DNA from: Gaetbulibacter_A sp043876815
Lineage (GTDB): Bacteria; Bacteroidota; Bacteroidia; Flavobacteriales; Flavobacteriaceae
Assembly (NCBI RefSeq): GCF_043876815.1
Contig: NZ_JBAWKA010000001.1
Location: 186,001 to 250,000, forward strand
Reading direction: 5' to 3'
Length of the DNA stretch: 64,000 nt
Of this stretch, positions 43,786 through 52,182 are shown piece after piece (position 1 is the first letter of the stretch; each line of letters begins with the position of its first letter). The position numbers and the translations under genes were made by a program. The notes beneath the pieces were generated by a model that saw nothing but the letters and a program-made list of their open reading frames with translations, did no database searches and was not told the DNA's origin.

Positions 43786-44568
43786 TTATTCGATGAAATG
43801 CACAATTTGATGTAGGAATTTGATTTTATTTTCTACGAAACTCATGTGCCCGTCAGGAAAAACAACCAGATTCATCTTGGCTTCTTCAGCTTCTTTTTTC
43901 AAAGCTTTAAAATCTAAAACCGGATCTTTTTTGCTGGCTATCATCAGTTTTGGTCGGTTTAAATTTGTGAGGAAGGATGAGCGCTCCGGACGAATCTTCA
44001 TTCCTTCCAAAGCCGCAATAATTCCTTGTACGGGTGTTTTAAGGGCCTCTTCTGTAATGTGTGCAATAGCTTTTGAGTATACCTCAATATTGTCCGGTGA
44101 AAATAAATTAGGAATACCCATACGAATAAAACGCTTCGGGTTGTCTTTAACAGCCAAAATAGCACGATCCCTGTTCTGTTTCCGTTCCATGGAGTCTTCT
44201 TGGGAAGTAGAATTGATCAAGCCTAATTTAACAACAAAGTCGGGACGCTTTTCGGCGAAAGCCAAGGCAACGTATCCGCCCATAGAATGTCCTAAAATGA
44301 TACATTTTTTAATACCAAGGTTTTCAAGAAGTGCGATAACGGGATCAGCCATCTGCTCCATAGTATGTATGTAACCTAAGCATCCTGTTTCACCATGACC
44401 GAGTAAATCGATGGTGATCAGGCGGTGGGATTTGGTAAAATCAGAAATGAAAGGTTCCCATATATTTTTGGTTTCCAAAAACCCATGAAGTAATACTAAA
44501 ACCTCACCAGTACCATCGTCTGTGTAGGAAATGTTAATACCCTTATATACAAAGCTTTGATTATTCAT
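43786..44568 (-). CDS. Alpha/beta-hydrolase
   Basis: 260 residues. HGFLETKNIWEPF oxyanion region, nucleophile elbow GHSMGGYVAL, an Asp in SKKDPVLD and a His in PDGHMSFVE complete a Ser-Asp-His triad. Soluble. The family includes esterases, haloperoxidase-like enzymes and MenH-like enzymes, so the substrate cannot be fixed. Single gene; -7 element CAAAGATA (44577-44584 in plus-strand letters) lies 8 bases before the ATG. Confidence 0.85.
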   Translation of the reverse strand: MNNQSFVYKGINISYTDDGTGEVLVLLHGFLETKNIWEPFISDFTKSHRLITIDLLGHGETGCLGYIHTMEQMADPVIALLENLGIKKCIILGHSMGGYVALAFAEKRPDFVVKLGLINSTSQEDSMERKQNRDRAILAVKDNPKRFIRMGIPNLFSPDNIEVYSKAIAHITEEALKTPVQGIIAALEGMKIRPERSSFLTNLNRPKLMIASKKDPVLDFKALKKEAEEAKMNLVVFPDGHMSFVENKIKFLHQIVHFIE

Positions 44569-44576
44569 AGCGTCTA

Positions 44577-44584
44577 CAAAGATA
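44577..44584 (-). promoter_or_regulatory. -7 element close to the hydrolase start
   Basis: Minus strand TATCTTTG, 8 bases before the ATG at 44568, implying a leader of only a few bases. Confidence 0.45.
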
Positions 44585-44620
44585 GGGCTCTTGAATAAGA
44601 ATTTTAAAATAATAACCTAT

Positions 44621-45277
44621 TTAAGATTTTACTTTTTTGATAGCACTGAAAGCTTTATCAACATATTCCTCCTCGACTAAAATTGTAAATTCGTTGGTGG
44701 TCGATAGTACTTCGTAAAGTACAATTCCTTCCCAGGCAAGGCGCTTGAAAAAATGGTAATACAGTCCTGCAATTTTTGAATTATTTTGAGGGAGATTCAC
44801 ACTTATGGCCGACAAGCCTTCCTGGGTCGCCAAAAAGTGTTCGTTGGCTAATGACTCCTGAATAAAATCGTTCAAACTACTCGACACAATGATGTTGCTC
44901 TCATGAATACCACGTGTAAAGGTGTAAAACAACTTGGATTCCTGATTGATACGATCTAAGATCTTCGCGTGATTGTCGATAATGGTATCGGAATTTCGAA
45001 TGGTAAAATCTGTTAAATTGGAACGCACCGTAATATCTCCTAAGTTTTCAATAACGCGTTTCATTTTAAGAGAGTTACCAAGAGTTGGTGGTGGATTATA
45101 GCGGCGTAAGGCCATCATAACAGCACCCGGTTTTACGTCCTTTTTAAGCATGTTACTAATGGGCTCCGTAAGTTCAAGAGCCAAGGCGCTAAAATTAATA
45201 ATGTTCCGAGACAAGGCTTCTTCAAGATAAGGTTGTGTAATTAATATATCTTCGACACAATGTGATACCGTTTTCAT
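44621..45277 (-). CDS. ACT-like regulatory protein divergent from aspartate kinase
   Basis: 218 residues, no signal peptide. The N-terminal half is helical (VEDILITQPYLEEALSRNII, VKPGAVMMALRRY), resembling a small DNA- or ligand-binding helical domain. Residues ~145-218 look like an ACT domain (LSAISVNLPQNNSKIAGLYY..., ending TILVEEEYVDKAFSAIKKV), the amino-acid-sensing module that also ends aspartate kinase. It is transcribed away from lysC with a palindrome just after its own predicted start, so it may be an amino-acid-responsive regulator. No established family name recognised. Confidence 0.65.
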   Translation of the reverse strand: MKTVSHCVEDILITQPYLEEALSRNIINFSALALELTEPISNMLKKDVKPGAVMMALRRYNPPPTLGNSLKMKRVIENLGDITVRSNLTDFTIRNSDTIIDNHAKILDRINQESKLFYTFTRGIHESNIIVSSSLNDFIQESLANEHFLATQEGLSAISVNLPQNNSKIAGLYYHFFKRLAWEGIVLYEVLSTTNEFTILVEEEYVDKAFSAIKKVKS

Positions 45278-45296
45278 GTTATAAAAAGTTCTTTAT

Positions 45297-45312
45297 TGTT
45301 AAATATTTAACA
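45297..45312. promoter_or_regulatory. 16-bp perfect palindrome, candidate operator
   Basis: TGTTAAATATTTAACA between the divergent ACT-like gene and lysC. It sits a few bases downstream of the predicted ACT-gene transcription start, a typical repression position. Confidence 0.55.
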
Positions 45313-45319
45313 CTATGTG

Positions 45320-45327
45320 CAAAAATA
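45320..45327 (-). promoter_or_regulatory. -7 element of the ACT-like gene
   Basis: Minus strand TATTTTTG; predicted start near 45315, directly beside the palindrome at 45297-45312. Confidence 0.5.
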
Positions 45328-45369
45328 AACTTTTTTTTCAATAAATAGTGTTTTTGTGAAGAGAGGTTA

Positions 45370-45377
45370 TAGTTTTG
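45370..45377 (+). promoter_or_regulatory. -7 element of lysC
   Basis: TAGTTTTG matches TAnnTTTG and lies 38 bases before the lysC ATG. A TTG 13 bases upstream is too near for a standard -33. Confidence 0.5.
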
Positions 45378-45415
45378 CTTTTCAATTCATTATGAAAATT
45401 TAAAACAACTGATAA

Positions 45416-46738
45416 ATGAAGGTTTTAAAATTTGGTGGCACCTCAGTAGGTTCTGTTGAAAATATGGCGCATGTGAAAGATATCATAAATGATGGTGTGC
45501 CTAAAATTGTCGTACTTTCCGCCATGTCGGGAACAACTAATACCTTAGTTTCTATTGCCCAAACTATTGCTTCAGGGAAAACAGCAGCGGCTATTGATCG
45601 CATCAATGAGCTTGAAGGTCATTATTTAAAAACCGTGGACGCCTTGTTGCATAATTCGGTTCTTAATGACCAAACTAAAATTTATGTTCAGGAACGTTTT
45701 AAGGGACTAAAAGATTTATGTACGCAGATGTATTCAAAAGACGTGGAAAATACTATTTTGGCTCAGGGAGAACTGCTTTCTACTTATATGTTTAATAATT
45801 ATTTGAATCAGGAAGGCATATCATCAACCCTGCTTCCTGCTCTGGATTTTATGCGTATTGATACTGCGAACGAACCTGATTTGCCAGTAATCAAGTCTGC
45901 TTTTGAAAACGAATTCAAAAATGTTGAACCTGCTACTATTTATATTACACAAGGATTTATTTGTTTAAATCATGAGAATAAAATTTCAAATTTACAACGT
46001 GGTGGTAGTGATTATACAGCAACGATTATTGGTGCGGTGATTCAGGCTGAAGAAGTTCAGATCTGGACAGATATTGATGGGATGCATAATAATGATCCCA
46101 GATGTGTTGAAGGAACGCACCCTATTGCAAATTTATCTTTTGACGAGGCTGCAGAGTTGGCTTATTTTGGTGCTAAAATTTTACACCCGCAAACGGTATT
46201 ACCGGTTCGTGCTGATGCCATTCCTGTACGTTTGAAAAACACTATGGATCCTTCGGCTTATGGTACTCTTATTTCCGATACTACCTCTGAAAATGGTGTT
46301 AAAGCTATAGCGGCCAAAGATGGCATTACAGCTATTAAGATCAAATCAGGTCGCATGCTTCAGGCACACGGTTTCTTGAAGAGAGTCTTTGAAATTTTTG
46401 AAGTTTATGAGACGTCTATAGATATGATAACCACTTCAGAGGTGGCCGTTTCCCTGACTATAGATGATACTAAAAATCTGGATAAAATATTAGCAGAGCT
46501 TGAAAAATTTGCTACCATTGAAGTTGATCAAAACCAAAGTATCGTATGTTTGGTTGGACACGCTATTGTAAATCATAATGAGACTTACAGGTTGTTCCAA
46601 ATATTACGTGATGTAAAAATTCGGATGATCTCCTATGGCGGTAGTAATAACAATATATCTTTACTTATCAATACCACCGACAAAGTGGGAACCCTGCAAA
46701 AACTCAACGACTATGTCTTTGCATTAGCAGCGGTTTAA
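45416..46738 (+). CDS. lysC: Aspartate kinase
   Basis: 440 residues. Makes aspartyl phosphate, the first step to lysine, threonine and methionine. Motifs: KFGGTSVGSVENM, LSAMSGTTNTL, an LQRGGSDYTATIIG loop, VQIWTDIDGMHNNDPR and ELAYFGAKILHP. Two C-terminal ACT domains (~300-440) allow allosteric feedback. No homoserine dehydrogenase domain, so it is monofunctional. Followed by a strong bidirectional terminator shared with pepP. Confidence 0.95.
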   Translation: MKVLKFGGTSVGSVENMAHVKDIINDGVPKIVVLSAMSGTTNTLVSIAQTIASGKTAAAIDRINELEGHYLKTVDALLHNSVLNDQTKIYVQERFKGLKDLCTQMYSKDVENTILAQGELLSTYMFNNYLNQEGISSTLLPALDFMRIDTANEPDLPVIKSAFENEFKNVEPATIYITQGFICLNHENKISNLQRGGSDYTATIIGAVIQAEEVQIWTDIDGMHNNDPRCVEGTHPIANLSFDEAAELAYFGAKILHPQTVLPVRADAIPVRLKNTMDPSAYGTLISDTTSENGVKAIAAKDGITAIKIKSGRMLQAHGFLKRVFEIFEVYETSIDMITTSEVAVSLTIDDTKNLDKILAELEKFATIEVDQNQSIVCLVGHAIVNHNETYRLFQILRDVKIRMISYGGSNNNISLLINTTDKVGTLQKLNDYVFALAAV

Positions 46739-46761
46739 ATTTGTTGAATTAATAGCTGGAA

Positions 46762-46789
46762 AAAGGGCGCTTTGAGCGCCCTTTTTTTT
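46762..46789 (+). terminator. Intrinsic terminator between lysC and pepP
   Basis: Ten-bp arms AAAGGGCGCT and AGCGCCCTTT, three-base loop, T run to 46789. A-rich on the other side, so it can serve both convergent genes; the pepP stop codon lies in the T run. Confidence 0.92.
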
Positions 46790-48080
46790 ATGAATTCATA
46801 ATGCTTTCTATGTCATCAGCATCAATAGGAATGTTCCGCATCAAGTTGAAAGGTTCGCTGGATTCCTGAATCACAACATCATCCTCCAAACGAATACCAA
46901 AACCTTCGTCTGGAATGTAAATTCCGGGCTCTACGGTAAATACCATGTTGGCCTGTATCGGCTCGGTTAAAATTCCATAATCATGGGTATCTAAACCAAT
47001 ATGATGTGAAGTACCGTGCATGAAATATTTTTTGTAAGCTGGCCAATCGGGATCTTCATTTTGAACATCGGCCTTATCTAAAAGTTTTAATCCCAAAAGT
47101 TCAGCGGTCATTAGTTTACCAACTTCTTTGTGGTATTCTCCGATAAGCGTTCCTGGAACCAGAAGTTTCGTAGCCTCATTTTTAACGCGATTTACAGCGT
47201 TATAAACCTCTTTTTGACGCTTGGAAAATTTTCCGGAAACGGGAATGGTCCGCGTCATATCGCTGGAGTAGTTGGCATATTCTGCCCCGATATCTAGTAA
47301 AATCAAATCGCCGGCTTTACACTCCTGATTATTTTCAACGTAATGAAGTACATTGGCATTATTGCCTGACGCCACAATGGGGCTGTAGGCAAATCCTTTG
47401 GAGCGATTATTTAAAAATTCATGCATGAACTCGGCTTCAATATTGTATTCCCAAACACCGGGTTTTACAAAATCTAAAATACGTCTGAACCCTTTTTCCG
47501 TGATGTTACAAGCTTGCTGCATGATATCGATCTCAATGGGGTCTTTTACCGAGCGCAAGCGTTGTAAAATAGGAGCGCTTTTCGCTACCGCATGTGCCGG
47601 ATAAGTTGATTTTAGCCATTTTGTAAAACGGTCTTCCCGGGTTTCGGTCTCCACATTAGCTCGGTAGTGTTCGTTGGTGTTGATATATACCGTATCGCAC
47701 TGTGTCATTAACTCGAACATGATCTTCTCCAAATCTTTCAGCCAGTAAACGGTTTTAACCCCGCTCACCTCAAAAGCTTTTTCTTTAGTTAATTTTTCAC
47801 CTTCCCAAACCGCAATATGATCATTGGTCTCCTTTAAGAAAAGTAATTCCCGGTGTTTCTTATTGGGACAATCTGGAAAAATGACTAAAATACTTTCTTC
47901 CTGATCAACACCACTCAGATAAAAAATATCCCGATGCTGTTGGAATGGCATTGTGCTGTCTGCACTTATTGGGTAGATATCATTCGAATTAAAAACCGCT
48001 AAACTATTCGATTTCATTTCTGAGGCGAAATTTTTACGGTTCTTAACAAATAAATTTTTGTCTATTGGATGGTATTTCAT
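46788..48080 (-). CDS. pepP: Xaa-Pro aminopeptidase (aminopeptidase P)
   Basis: 430 residues. Removes N-terminal residues preceding proline. N-terminal creatinase-like domain (~1-170) and M24 pita-bread domain with the dinuclear metal ligands: Asp in LLDIGAEY, Asp in SSDMTRT, His in HGTSHHIGLDTHD, Glu in VEPGIYI and Glu in IRLEDDVV. Cytosolic. A -7 element lies about 40 bases upstream of the start. Confidence 0.94.
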   Translation of the reverse strand: MKYHPIDKNLFVKNRKNFASEMKSNSLAVFNSNDIYPISADSTMPFQQHRDIFYLSGVDQEESILVIFPDCPNKKHRELLFLKETNDHIAVWEGEKLTKEKAFEVSGVKTVYWLKDLEKIMFELMTQCDTVYINTNEHYRANVETETREDRFTKWLKSTYPAHAVAKSAPILQRLRSVKDPIEIDIMQQACNITEKGFRRILDFVKPGVWEYNIEAEFMHEFLNNRSKGFAYSPIVASGNNANVLHYVENNQECKAGDLILLDIGAEYANYSSDMTRTIPVSGKFSKRQKEVYNAVNRVKNEATKLLVPGTLIGEYHKEVGKLMTAELLGLKLLDKADVQNEDPDWPAYKKYFMHGTSHHIGLDTHDYGILTEPIQANMVFTVEPGIYIPDEGFGIRLEDDVVIQESSEPFNLMRNIPIDADDIESIMNS

Positions 48081-48119
48081 ATCGAATTTTTACTGTTATT
48101 TTTTCAATCCTTAAAAGTA

Positions 48120-48127
48120 CAAAACTA
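48120..48127 (-). promoter_or_regulatory. -7 element of pepP
   Basis: Minus strand TAGTTTTG, 39 bases before the ATG at 48080. Confidence 0.5.
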
Positions 48128-48296
48128 AACATGTATATTGGGGATGATTTTCGTGATATTTAATGGGTTTTTTTCATCTTTTAATTCTTTTATTTCATTA
48201 AAAACAGAAACTTTAAGTTATAATTTTTCAGTATTTTTAATGCCGGTTTTGTTTTAATGTAAAATCATTCTAAATAACTAAACAAGGGGCTTGGAA

Positions 48297-48328
48297 TTTG
48301 TCAAAAATACAATACTAGTGTACCTTTG
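48297..48328 (+). promoter_or_regulatory. Complete Bacteroidetes promoter of sdhCAB
   Basis: TTTG (48297-48300), 20-base spacer, TACCTTTG (48321-48328), then 25 bases to the sdhC ATG. It matches both conserved parts of the Bacteroidetes sigma-A promoter and is the clearest promoter in the window. Confidence 0.72.
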
Positions 48329-48353
48329 CTAAACTTAATTTAACTACAAAATA

Positions 48354-49031
48354 ATGAGCGGATTTTTAAAATCTTCGATAGGAAAAAAGGTGGCCATGTC
48401 GCTGTCAGCCTTTTTACTAATGTCCTTTTTAATATTACATTTTTCAATCAATTTTCTATCTGTTTTCAGTGAAGATATTTTTAACTCGGCCTCTCATTTT
48501 ATGGGAACGAATTGGGTGATCCAATTTCTAATGCAACCCATCTTGATCTTTGGTGTTGTGTTTCACTTTGTGATGGGTTTTGTGCTAGAATTTCAGAACA
48601 GAAGCGCCCGAAAAATTAGCTATGTGAATTCAAATCCTGGAGGTAATTCTACTTGGATGAGTCGTAATATGTTGCTGAGTGGTGCAGTTATTTTGGCCTT
48701 CCTTGTGTTGCATTTTATAGATTTTTGGATTCCAGAAATGAATACTAAATATATTCAGGGCGATATGAGTGGACTCTTGGATGGAGGTGAAAGTTTACGG
48801 TACTACACCGAGACGGTTCATAAATTTGAAAGCCCATGGCGTGTTGGCGTTTATGTTTTAGCCTTTGTTCTACTGAGCCTGCATTTGCTTCACGGTTTTA
48901 ACTCGGCATTCCAATCACTAGGGGCCAATAATAAGTATGTAAAAGGATTAAAAGGCTTTAGCCGTGTTTATGCGATCGGCATTCCGTTAGGATTTATTTT
49001 TATAGCCTTATTTCATCATTTTTCCCACTAA
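48354..49031 (+). CDS. sdhC: Succinate dehydrogenase cytochrome b subunit
   Basis: 225 residues with five membrane helices. Type-B (two-haem) single anchor subunit of the Bacteroidetes complex II; His residues in LILHFSINF, VVFHFVMGF, LVLHFIDFW and SLHLLHGF are likely haem ligands. Inner membrane. Begins the sdhCAB operon, 15 bases before sdhA. Confidence 0.94.
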   Translation: MSGFLKSSIGKKVAMSLSAFLLMSFLILHFSINFLSVFSEDIFNSASHFMGTNWVIQFLMQPILIFGVVFHFVMGFVLEFQNRSARKISYVNSNPGGNSTWMSRNMLLSGAVILAFLVLHFIDFWIPEMNTKYIQGDMSGLLDGGESLRYYTETVHKFESPWRVGVYVLAFVLLSLHLLHGFNSAFQSLGANNKYVKGLKGFSRVYAIGIPLGFIFIALFHHFSH

Positions 49032-49046
49032 AACAACATAACGAAT

Positions 49047-51047
49047 ATGTCAATATTAGATTCCAAAATACCAGATGGCCCCTTAGCGGACAAATGGACA
49101 AAACATAAAAACGATATTAAACTGGTTAGCCCGGCAAATAAGCGATTGATTGATGTCATTATTGTTGGAACGGGATTAGCCGGAGGTTCTGCAGCAGCTA
49201 CTTTAGCTGAGTTGGGTTATAATGTAAAATCGTTCTGTTTTCAGGATTCTCCTCGTCGAGCACATTCTATTGCCGCTCAAGGCGGAATAAATGCCGCAAA
49301 GAATTATCAAGGCGATGGTGACTCGACCTACCGCTTATTTTATGATACTGTAAAAGGGGGTGATTATCGTTCGCGCGAAGCTAACGTATACCGACTTGCT
49401 GAGGTGTCAACGAATATTATTGATCAGTGTGTGGCACAGGGTGTACCTTTTGCAAGAGAATATGGAGGTCTGCTAGACAACCGCTCTTTTGGTGGTGTGC
49501 AGGTGTCGCGTACCTTTTATGCCAAAGGGCAAACAGGGCAGCAACTGTTGTTGGGTGCGTATGCGGCCATGAACCGTCAGATTGCTCGTGGAAAAATCAA
49601 GATGTATTCGCGTCATGAAATGTTAGATGTCGTTATTGTTGATGGAAAAGCCCGAGGGATCATTGCAAGAAATTTAGTTACCGGAGAAATTGAACGTCAC
49701 TCAGCTCACGCGGTCGTATTGGCTTCGGGAGGTTATGGTAATGCGTTTTACTTGTCAACGTACGCCATGGGAAGTAATGTGAGTGCCGCTTGGAAAGCCC
49801 ATAAACGTGGTGCTTTCTTTGCTAATCCGTGTTACACACAAATTCACCCTACCTGTATTCCAGTTTCCGGAGACCACCAATCAAAATTGACGCTCATGTC
49901 TGAGTCTTTAAGAAATGACGGACGTATTTGGGTGCCTAAAAAGAAAGAAGATGCTGAAGCCGTTCGCGCAGGAAAACTAAAACCAACACAAATAGCTGAG
50001 GACGATAGAGATTATTATCTGGAGCGTCGTTATCCGGCCTTCGGAAATCTTGTGCCTCGTGATGTGGCATCTAGAGCAGCTAAAGAACGTTGTGATGCCG
50101 GCTATGGTGTAAACAGGACCGGTGAAGCCGTTTACCTTGATTTTTCATCAGCGATCGTTCGTTACGGAAAAGAGCAAGCACACGTAAAAGGTTTGGATTC
50201 AGATGACATGGAGGTCGTTAAAAAATTAGGAACTCAGATTGTAGAAAGTAAGTATGGTAACCTGTTCCAGATGTACGAAAAGATCGTGGATGAGAATCCG
50301 TATGAAACGCCAATGATGATCTACCCGGCAGTACATTACGCGATGGGTGGTCTTTGGGTTGATTATAATTTAATGACTACAGTTCCTGGTTTATATGCGG
50401 TTGGGGAAGCGAATTTCTCCGATCATGGTGCTAACCGATTAGGGGCATCAGCTTTAATGCAGGGCTTGGCCGATGGTTATTTTGTATTGCCTTACACGAT
50501 CGGGGATTACCTAGCCGATGATATTCGAACCGGTGATATTCCAACAGATACTAAAGAATTTGATGAAGCCGAGAAAAACGTAAAAGAACGTATTGATGCT
50601 TTGATCAATAATAAGGGAACGAAATCAGTAGATTATTTCCACAAGCGTTTAGGAAAGATCATGTGGAATAAATGTGGTATGTCTAGAAAAGCTGAAGAGC
50701 TTAAAGAGGCTATCGCAGAAATTGCCAAATTACGTGAAGAATTCCATAAAGATGTTCTGGTTCCCGGAACTGCGGAGGAGTATAATGAAGAATTAGCTAA
50801 GGCAGGACGCGTTGCAGATTTCTTAGAACTTGGCGAATTATTTGCCAAAGATGCCTTAGAGCGCGAAGAATCAGCAGGCGGACATTTTAGAGAAGAATAT
50901 CAAACTGAGGGTGGAGAAGCGTTGCGCCGACCAGAATTCCAGTTTGTGTCAGCCTGGGAATATAAAGGAAAACCAAGTGATGCAGTGCTTCACAAAGAAG
51001 CTCTGGATTATGAAAATATTCAAGTGAAAGAGAGAAGTTACAAATAA
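49047..51047 (+). CDS. sdhA: Succinate dehydrogenase flavoprotein subunit
   Basis: 666 residues. Oxidises succinate to fumarate in the TCA cycle. FAD-binding VIIVGTGLAGGSAAATLAE, covalent FAD His in RRAHSIAAQGGINAA, substrate region QIHPTCIPVSGDHQ, VPRDVASRAAKERC and a YAMGGLWVDYN segment, then the capping HGANRLGASALMQGL. Between sdhC and sdhB. Confidence 0.96.
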   Translation: MSILDSKIPDGPLADKWTKHKNDIKLVSPANKRLIDVIIVGTGLAGGSAAATLAELGYNVKSFCFQDSPRRAHSIAAQGGINAAKNYQGDGDSTYRLFYDTVKGGDYRSREANVYRLAEVSTNIIDQCVAQGVPFAREYGGLLDNRSFGGVQVSRTFYAKGQTGQQLLLGAYAAMNRQIARGKIKMYSRHEMLDVVIVDGKARGIIARNLVTGEIERHSAHAVVLASGGYGNAFYLSTYAMGSNVSAAWKAHKRGAFFANPCYTQIHPTCIPVSGDHQSKLTLMSESLRNDGRIWVPKKKEDAEAVRAGKLKPTQIAEDDRDYYLERRYPAFGNLVPRDVASRAAKERCDAGYGVNRTGEAVYLDFSSAIVRYGKEQAHVKGLDSDDMEVVKKLGTQIVESKYGNLFQMYEKIVDENPYETPMMIYPAVHYAMGGLWVDYNLMTTVPGLYAVGEANFSDHGANRLGASALMQGLADGYFVLPYTIGDYLADDIRTGDIPTDTKEFDEAEKNVKERIDALINNKGTKSVDYFHKRLGKIMWNKCGMSRKAEELKEAIAEIAKLREEFHKDVLVPGTAEEYNEELAKAGRVADFLELGELFAKDALEREESAGGHFREEYQTEGGEALRRPEFQFVSAWEYKGKPSDAVLHKEALDYENIQVKERSYK

Positions 51048-51057
51048 AAACATTGAA

Positions 51058-51801
51058 ATGAATTTAACGTTAAAAATATGGCGTCAAAAAGATGCTAACG
51101 ACAAAGGGCAAATGGCTACCTATCCGGTAAGTGATATTTCTCCTGATATGTCATTTTTAGAAATGCTTGACGTTCTAAATCAAGAATTAATTGAAAAAGG
51201 TGAATCACCCGTAGCTTTCGATCATGATTGTAGAGAAGGTATTTGTGGATCCTGTTCGTTGTTCATAAACGGAAGAGCGCACGGACCAGAAACCAAAATA
51301 ACAGCTTGTCAGTTGCACATGCGAAGCTTTAAAGATGGTGATACCATTCATATTGAACCGTGGAGAGCAAACGCCTTTCCTGTAGTTAAGGATTTGATAG
51401 TAGATCGGTCTTCTTTCGACCGTGTGCAACAAGCCGGCGGATTTATTTCTGTAAATACCTCAGGAAATACCCAAGATGCTAACGGAATTCCCGTTAAAAA
51501 AGGGAATGCTGATAAGGCCTTTGATGCAGCAACCTGTATCGGTTGTGGAGCTTGTGTAGCAACTTGTAAAAACTCTTCTGCGATGCTTTTTGTGTCGGCT
51601 AAAGTTTCACAGTTTGCCTTGTTACCTCAAGGACAAATTGAAGCGACAGACCGTGTGCTTAATATGGTAAAACAAATGGATGTGGAAGGTTTTGGGAACT
51701 GTACCAATACCGGAGCTTGCGAAGTGGAATGTCCTAAAGGGATTTCTTTAGAGAACATTGCCCGTATGAATAGAGAATATTTAAAAGCGTCTTTGAAATA
51801 A
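51058..51801 (+). CDS. sdhB: Succinate dehydrogenase iron-sulfur subunit
   Basis: 247 residues. Three clusters: [2Fe-2S] DCREGICGSCSLFINGRAHG, [4Fe-4S] CIGCGACVATCKN and [3Fe-4S] CTNTGACEVECPKGIS. Passes electrons from SdhA to the quinone site in SdhC. Operon end; a strong terminator follows. Confidence 0.96.
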   Translation: MNLTLKIWRQKDANDKGQMATYPVSDISPDMSFLEMLDVLNQELIEKGESPVAFDHDCREGICGSCSLFINGRAHGPETKITACQLHMRSFKDGDTIHIEPWRANAFPVVKDLIVDRSSFDRVQQAGGFISVNTSGNTQDANGIPVKKGNADKAFDAATCIGCGACVATCKNSSAMLFVSAKVSQFALLPQGQIEATDRVLNMVKQMDVEGFGNCTNTGACEVECPKGISLENIARMNREYLKASLK

Positions 51802-51826
51802 GCTCAAGGCGGAAAACTATAAAATA

Positions 51827-51859
51827 AAAAGTCTGATGTTCTCCATCAGACTTTTTTTT
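51827..51859 (+). terminator. Intrinsic terminator of sdhCAB
   Basis: Twelve-bp arms AAAAGTCTGATG (51827-51838) and CATCAGACTTTT (51844-51855), five-base loop, T run to 51859. The island's left repeat begins 39 bases further on. Confidence 0.92.
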
Positions 51860-51897
51860 GTTTTAATTTTTGAACAGATAACTCTGTACCTGGCCAT

Positions 51898-51967
51898 CAT
51901 TCGGAATAATCAATAATGCTCAAACTCCATTTTTCATTTTAATACTTTTTACAGCTTTGATTTGTTT
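51898..51967 (+). repeat. Left 70-bp direct repeat of the island
   Basis: Begins CATTCGGAATAATCAATAAT and ends CTTTGATTTGTTT; identical to 57043-57112 in the same orientation. Contains the stop codon and last ~15 codons of the gene remnant at 51920-52111. Confidence 0.95.
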
Positions 51968-52111
51968 ATTGAATGGGCCCAAGCCAAAGTTTGACACCCA
52001 ATCATAGTCTGAAAGTGATTTTAAAAGCAATCCTTTTAATGCGGTATAACCACCATGATAGGTATTCATACTTAAACTGTTACCGGAAATGATCACTGAT
52101 TTTTTGGTGAT
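51920..52111 (-). pseudogene. 3' remnant of an unidentified gene
   Basis: A 64-codon open stretch, without a credible start, that reads like the C-terminus of a folded protein: SVIISGNSLSMNTYHGGYTA, then LKGLLLKSLSDYDWVSNFGL and GPFNKQIKAVKSIKMKNGV before a TGA stop. A TAA directly precedes it at 52112-52114. Its last codons are inside the left 70-bp repeat, and the same 3' end is repeated at the right boundary. Family not recognised; most likely a gene cut by the island's arrival or by later deletion. Confidence 0.5.
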
Positions 52112-52182
52112 TTATGGTGGGCTTATCAAAAAAATTAAAGCTCATTTCAGATTACTTTAGGAAATATTGCGATTAACCCAAA

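Noticed and set aside
43820..44374. 184-codon plus-strand open frame opposite the alpha/beta-hydrolase
   Set aside because: Antisense to a gene with an intact catalytic triad; no family match and high Ser/Phe/Ile mix typical of shadows.
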